Source of the DNA: CAZGSN01 sp964371655
Lineage (GTDB): Bacteria; Desulfobacterota; Binatia; HRBIN30
NCBI GenBank assembly: GCA_964371655.1
Contig: CAYJOD010000092.1
Span: 1-24,539, forward strand
DNA length: 24,539 bases
Direction of reading: 5' to 3'
This document shows positions 21,401-24,539 of this stretch, one piece after another. Under the pieces are notes generated by a model. It worked only from the letters and a program-made list of their open reading frames with translations, was not told the DNA's origin and searched no databases. The position numbers and the translations under genes are program-made. The first letter of the stretch is position 1; each line of letters begins with the position of its first letter.

Positions 21401-24004
21401 ATGAAGAACTATCTGGATATCGGCGTCACCGCTCGGTGGGTAGGGCAGCTTGCCGCCGTCTTCCTCTTGCTGCCGGCAATGGCACGGGCCGCCGACCCGA
21501 CGCCCACCCCGACGCTCACCCCGACGCCAAATACCGTCGTCCTCGCGTACGTGCCGAATTCCGGTGACGGCAGCGTCTCGGTCATCGACGTTGCGAGCGC
21601 AACCGTGGCCGATGGCGTGCCCGTTGGCGCAGGTCCGTCAGGGGTTGGCGTCGCACCGGACGGGAAGACCGTGTACATCACCAATCAGTCAGACGACACG
21701 GTGTCGGTGATAGACGTTGCCAGTTTCTCGGTTACGGCGACCATTGCCGTCGGTGATCGACCCACCGCCGTAACGCTAACGCCGTCCGGAACCACTGCTT
21801 ACGTGGTCAACAGTGGTGGCAATTCGGTTTCAGTTGTCGACACGGGCTCGCACACGGTGACGGCGACCCTTGCGCTTGCGGACACGCCACCGACCATGGC
21901 GCTGCCGCAGGCGGTGGCGGTGACGCCTGACGGCACCAAGGCTTACGTCACCGAGGCGGGGACAGGCCGTGTGTCGGTGATCGACACCAACACGAACGCC
22001 GTGGCCGCCACCGTGGCGGTTGGAGATGGCCCGGCCGGCGTTGCCATCGCCTCGGGCGGTCTCGCCTATGTTGTGAATGGAGCCGCGGCAACCGTTTCGG
22101 TGATCGACACGACAACCGACACGGTTCTCGCAACGGTTGTGGTCGGCACCGGGGCAAACGGTGTGGCGGTGACTCCCAACGCCGGCAAAGTGTACGTAAC
22201 CAACCAGCGCGACAACACCGTCTCTGTGATCGACACCTCCACCAACACGGTGACGGCGACGGTTCTCGTGGGAGAGAATCCGACCGGCGTTTCCGTCACG
22301 CCCGACGGAACCCGCGCGTACGTCGTCAATACCTCCAGCGCCAGCATCAGTATCGTTGAAACAGCCTCCGACACGGTCTCCGGAACGATCGCCGTGGGTT
22401 CCGGTCCGTTCGGGCTTGGCAGGTTCATACTAACCTTCGTAGGCTACCTGCCGCCGCCCGACTGTCGAAACGGGGAAGTTGACTTGGGCGAAGACTGCGA
22501 GACACCATTTGCTGTCTGCTGTAACCCGCTCACCTGCCGCTTCAAGCAGACCGGCGCCGCGTGCAGGAATGCCGTCGATTCCTGTGACGCGGTGGAGTTC
22601 TGTACAGGAGGCCATACGGCCTGTCCGGCCGACGCCGTGAAGCCGGACACCAGTGTCTGTCGGGCCGCGCAAGACCTGTGTGATCAGGAAGAGAAGTGCG
22701 ACGGCTTGAGCGCCGCATGCCCCCCAGACGCCGTTTCCGCGGCAGGAACGCGCTGCCGTGAGGCCTCTAACCCGTGCGACGTAGAAGAAGTCTGTGACGG
22801 CTCGTCCTCTTCGTGTCCGGCCAACCAGGTTGCTCCTGCAGGCACGGTCTGCCGCGCGGTCGCCGGAGTCTGCGACACGGACGAGGTGTGTGACGGCACC
22901 CTTCCTGGCTGCCCATTCGACTGGAAGAAACCGCGAGGTACGGAATGTCGCGCCGCAGCAGGTCCATGCGACAGCACCGAGACCTGCGACGGGCGGATTG
23001 CGGACTGCCCGGCGGACCAGTTCGTGACGGTAGATACCGTGTGCCGCGCGACACTCGGTCCGTGCGATACGGCTGAAAAGTGTAGCGGGATTACTGCGGA
23101 CTGTCCGGCAGACCAGCTCGCGACGGCCGGCACAGAATGCCGGGTGGCGGCGGGTCCGTGCGATTTACCGGAAGCGTGCACGGGCACCGACGCGGCGTGC
23201 CCCGCCGACGCGCTCACGCCGGCCGCCACGAAGTGCCGTGCGGCGGTGGGTGTGTGCGACGTTGCCGAGCAGTGCACTGGGACCGATCGGCTCTGTCCCT
23301 CCGATGCCTTGGCACCACAGGGAACGGTTTGTCGGCCGGCGGCGCAGCAATGCGACCAAGCAGAGCTGTGCTCCGGGTTGAGCCCCAACTGTCCGCACGA
23401 CCGCAGCCTAATTGACGGGACGCAGTGTGATCTCGATGATGGCACGGACTGCTCGGTGTCCGACCTCTGTCAGGCCGGCACATGCATCGTCCCGGGCGGC
23501 GGAGATGCCAACGGCAATGGCGTTTGTGATGCAGACGACATAGGGTTGATTGAGCTGCTGTACGCCAGCCTGAACCCCGGCAAGTATCGGCTTAGGCCGG
23601 ATGGCAGCTTCTTGATTCGTGGTCGCTTTGACAACCAATCCGGTGCCGGAGGAACGGTCAACCAGATCGTCGCGGGAGATCTTGCCATCCGGGTAACCGA
23701 TGTCGACGAGTCATTTGACGTAACGCTGCCTCTCAGCAATTGCTCAGCTTCCGGCGGCGGGTACGTGCGCTGCACCCGGAAGGCGCCAGAGATGCTCCGC
23801 TTTCGGCTCGTCCCCACTCGGAAGGCCTTCGTCTGGGATATGCAAGTCCGGGCCGGCAAGCTCCCCGACTCGATGACCGGGAACTTCAGGGTGAATCCTC
23901 CCGGTGCACCCGTGACGGTTCGCTTGCTGCGAGGCAGCGTCGAGACCTCGGCGTCGATGAGCATGTGCCAGCTAGGGCAACCGGTGCTGGTCTGTCGAAA
24001 GTGA
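21401..24004 (+). CDS. Secreted YVTN beta-propeller protein with nine disintegrin-like repeats
   Basis: An 867-aa exported protein, last of the operon. Signal peptide residues 1-31 (VGQLAAVFLLLPAMARAAD) are followed by a Pro-Thr linker (33-43). Residues about 46-344 form seven YVTN repeats (AYVPNSGDGSVSVIDVAS, VYITNQSDDTVSVIDVAS, and so on), a complete seven-bladed propeller. C355 opens a Cys-rich stretch. Residues 388-675 are nine consecutive units of exactly 32 residues with pattern CRxAxxxCDxxExCxGxxxxCPxD, ending in GT or similar; this closely resembles the disintegrin consensus of animal ADAM and snake-venom proteins. A further CDLDDGTDCSVSDLC segment and an EF-hand-like DANGNGVCDADDIG lead into a C-terminal beta domain (about 725-867). 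Propeller plus cysteine repeats suggests binding to proteins or glycans outside the cell (inference). Upstream in-frame starts lack a signal peptide. Confidence 0.88.
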   Translation: MKNYLDIGVTARWVGQLAAVFLLLPAMARAADPTPTPTLTPTPNTVVLAYVPNSGDGSVSVIDVASATVADGVPVGAGPSGVGVAPDGKTVYITNQSDDTVSVIDVASFSVTATIAVGDRPTAVTLTPSGTTAYVVNSGGNSVSVVDTGSHTVTATLALADTPPTMALPQAVAVTPDGTKAYVTEAGTGRVSVIDTNTNAVAATVAVGDGPAGVAIASGGLAYVVNGAAATVSVIDTTTDTVLATVVVGTGANGVAVTPNAGKVYVTNQRDNTVSVIDTSTNTVTATVLVGENPTGVSVTPDGTRAYVVNTSSASISIVETASDTVSGTIAVGSGPFGLGRFILTFVGYLPPPDCRNGEVDLGEDCETPFAVCCNPLTCRFKQTGAACRNAVDSCDAVEFCTGGHTACPADAVKPDTSVCRAAQDLCDQEEKCDGLSAACPPDAVSAAGTRCREASNPCDVEEVCDGSSSSCPANQVAPAGTVCRAVAGVCDTDEVCDGTLPGCPFDWKKPRGTECRAAAGPCDSTETCDGRIADCPADQFVTVDTVCRATLGPCDTAEKCSGITADCPADQLATAGTECRVAAGPCDLPEACTGTDAACPADALTPAATKCRAAVGVCDVAEQCTGTDRLCPSDALAPQGTVCRPAAQQCDQAELCSGLSPNCPHDRSLIDGTQCDLDDGTDCSVSDLCQAGTCIVPGGGDANGNGVCDADDIGLIELLYASLNPGKYRLRPDGSFLIRGRFDNQSGAGGTVNQIVAGDLAIRVTDVDESFDVTLPLSNCSASGGGYVRCTRKAPEMLRFRLVPTRKAFVWDMQVRAGKLPDSMTGNFRVNPPGAPVTVRLLRGSVETSASMSMCQLGQPVLVCRK
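22562..23425 (+). repeat. Nine in-frame 96-nt repeats encoding disintegrin-like units
   Basis: Unit boundaries fall every 96 nt without insertion or deletion, from the TGC at 22562 to just before the TGT at 23426. Protein-level pattern is strict at cysteines, CD, E and CP; DNA-level identity between units is moderate, so the array is old or under selection rather than freshly amplified. Confidence 0.85.
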
Positions 24005-24007
24005 TCA

Positions 24008-24031
24008 GATGGCCAAGACTCAAAGGCCATC
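24008..24031 (+). terminator. Possible terminator hairpin after the surface operon
   Basis: GATGGCC (24008-24014) pairs perfectly with GGCCATC (24025-24031) over a 10-nt loop, 3 nt after the stop of the propeller gene, followed by AATAATG. It lacks a proper T-tract, so its role as an intrinsic terminator is uncertain. Confidence 0.35.
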
Positions 24032-24064
24032 AATAATGCAGTTGCGGATTCTTCAGGTTCCCTC

Positions 24065-24112
24065 CCAAGAGCCTCTTCCTCGGCGCCTCAGCGTCTCTGC
24101 GGTGAGTCCAGG
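24065..24112. repeat. GCGTCTCTGCGG-type dispersed repeat
   Basis: The sequence CTCTTCCTCGGCGCC then CAGCGTCTCTGCGGTGAG is, inverted, similar to CACAGAGACGCCGAG near 14025-14040. It appears to be a short intergenic repeat family; only two partial copies are seen. Confidence 0.4.
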
Positions 24113-24246
24113 CTCGGGATGACCTTTCCTGGAGAATTCGGATGGGTCCTTGGGTTGCAGGTGCTAGCCCGCGCTGTGTTCATAGTGGGAACCGGGTCGC
24201 GGAACCGGTTGCCTTTACGTTTCCAATTTGTTACGACAACACGGTA

Positions 24247-24539
24247 ATGAAAAGGCAACATGCGCGGGTCATGCGGATTCGGGAAACAGCGGCGACTTAT
24301 TCGGCGGTGAGGTCGACGCCGGTCAGCCCTGCGATTCTCGGTCACATCGATCACACCCTCCACTCTCGCGGGGACGGCAACCTGGATGCACGGCTTATCG
24401 CGGCACGGCTGGGGGTTCCGCTGAAGCGGCTGGCCGTGGCGGTCGGCTACACGCCGCAAGGGCTTCTCAAGAATCCGACATCGGGTGTCCCTTCGGTAAG
24501 CGTGCACAGCTCAATTTTTCGATGCGACGATCGGTTGCC
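24247..24539 (+). CDS. Partial ORF resembling Xre/MbcA/ParS-type antitoxin, runs off the window
   Basis: From ATG 24247 the frame is open to the window end (97 codons, no stop). After a basic start (MKRQHARVMRIRE), residues about 45-78 (GNLDARLIAARLGVPLKRLAVAVGYTPQGLLKNPTS) look like the helix-turn-helix start of MbcA/ParS/Xre antitoxins, which pair with RES-domain toxins. After KNPTS the likeness fades (GVPSVSVHSSIFRCDD), which could mean a frameshift or a different family. The frame is also open from an upstream ATG at 24142, with GGAG about 8 nt before it, but that extension has poor coding character; the AT-rich stretch before 24247 looks more like a promoter. A toxin gene would be expected just beyond the edge. 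Confidence 0.4.
   Translation, partial: MKRQHARVMRIRETAATYSAVRSTPVSPAILGHIDHTLHSRGDGNLDARLIAARLGVPLKRLAVAVGYTPQGLLKNPTSGVPSVSVHSSIFRCDDRL

Noticed and set aside
22684..23445. 253-aa minus-strand ORF opposite the disintegrin-like repeats
   Set aside because: It is a periodic shadow of the 96-nt repeat; the plus frame carries the strict cysteine pattern and a signal peptide.
24088..24507. 139-aa minus-strand ORF at the right edge
   Set aside because: It is Arg/Pro-rich without domain likeness; the plus frame has an antitoxin-like segment instead.
1..24539. tRNA, rRNA or riboswitch
   Set aside because: Reading both strands by eye I saw no tRNA T-arm signature in a cloverleaf context, no rRNA core sequence and no riboswitch consensus I recognise; a covariance-model scan could still find small RNAs.

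Overview
The window is high-GC bacterial chromosome with long coding runs, strong AAGGAGG-type ribosome sites, and gene gaps packed with palindromic and MITE-like repeats. The secreted proteins carry DUF4215 repeats (CGNGxVxxGEECDDGN), dockerin/EF-hand-like C-termini and disintegrin-like cysteine repeats. That mix is typical of uncultured deltaproteobacterial lineages (Myxococcota, or Desulfobacterota-like groups such as Binatia). This placement is an inference from protein style; there is no rRNA or phylogenetic marker here to fix it.

Left part (1-6410), mostly housekeeping, all on +: a DppF/OppF-type peptide ABC ATPase; a bactofilin followed by a DUF3467 protein; a membrane-anchored TPR/gluzincin peptidase; the tRNA-thiolation enzyme ThiI without rhodanese domain; and a crotonase-fold enzyme that lacks one of the two usual hydratase glutamates. 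The gaps carry two members of a ~140-154 bp MITE-like family with 18-19 bp terminal inverted repeats and 9-bp flanking direct repeats. There is also a long inverted repeat that supplies the last codons of thiI, and a heptamer tandem repeat.

Middle part (6411-14542): a repeat-rich stretch with a nested insertion (a 185-bp inverted-repeat element inside a copy of another repeat, with 5-bp target duplication) and a small lipoprotein ORF. Then comes a minus-strand pair of paralogous secreted proteins, one extended with DUF4215 and dockerin-like modules. Next is a minus-strand periplasmic fusion of cyclohexadienyl dehydratase (PheC-like) to secreted chorismate mutase (AroQ-gamma-like). On + follow an unknown helical protein and murE (TTG start, 4-nt overlap).

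Right part (14543-24539), the most unusual: a minus-strand regulator (OmpR-type winged helix + AAA ATPase + TPR) is divergent from a tight four-gene + operon of secreted proteins. The operon order is a nine-unit DUF4215 protein, two tandem paralogous helical/coiled-coil proteins of no family I recognise, and a protein joining a seven-bladed YVTN beta-propeller to nine consecutive exact 32-residue disintegrin-like repeats. Gaps between the four genes are 2, 13 and 25 nt. I propose this as a candidate undescribed extracellular adhesion or matrix system under the divergent regulator. A partial ORF resembling MbcA/ParS-type antitoxins runs off the right edge.
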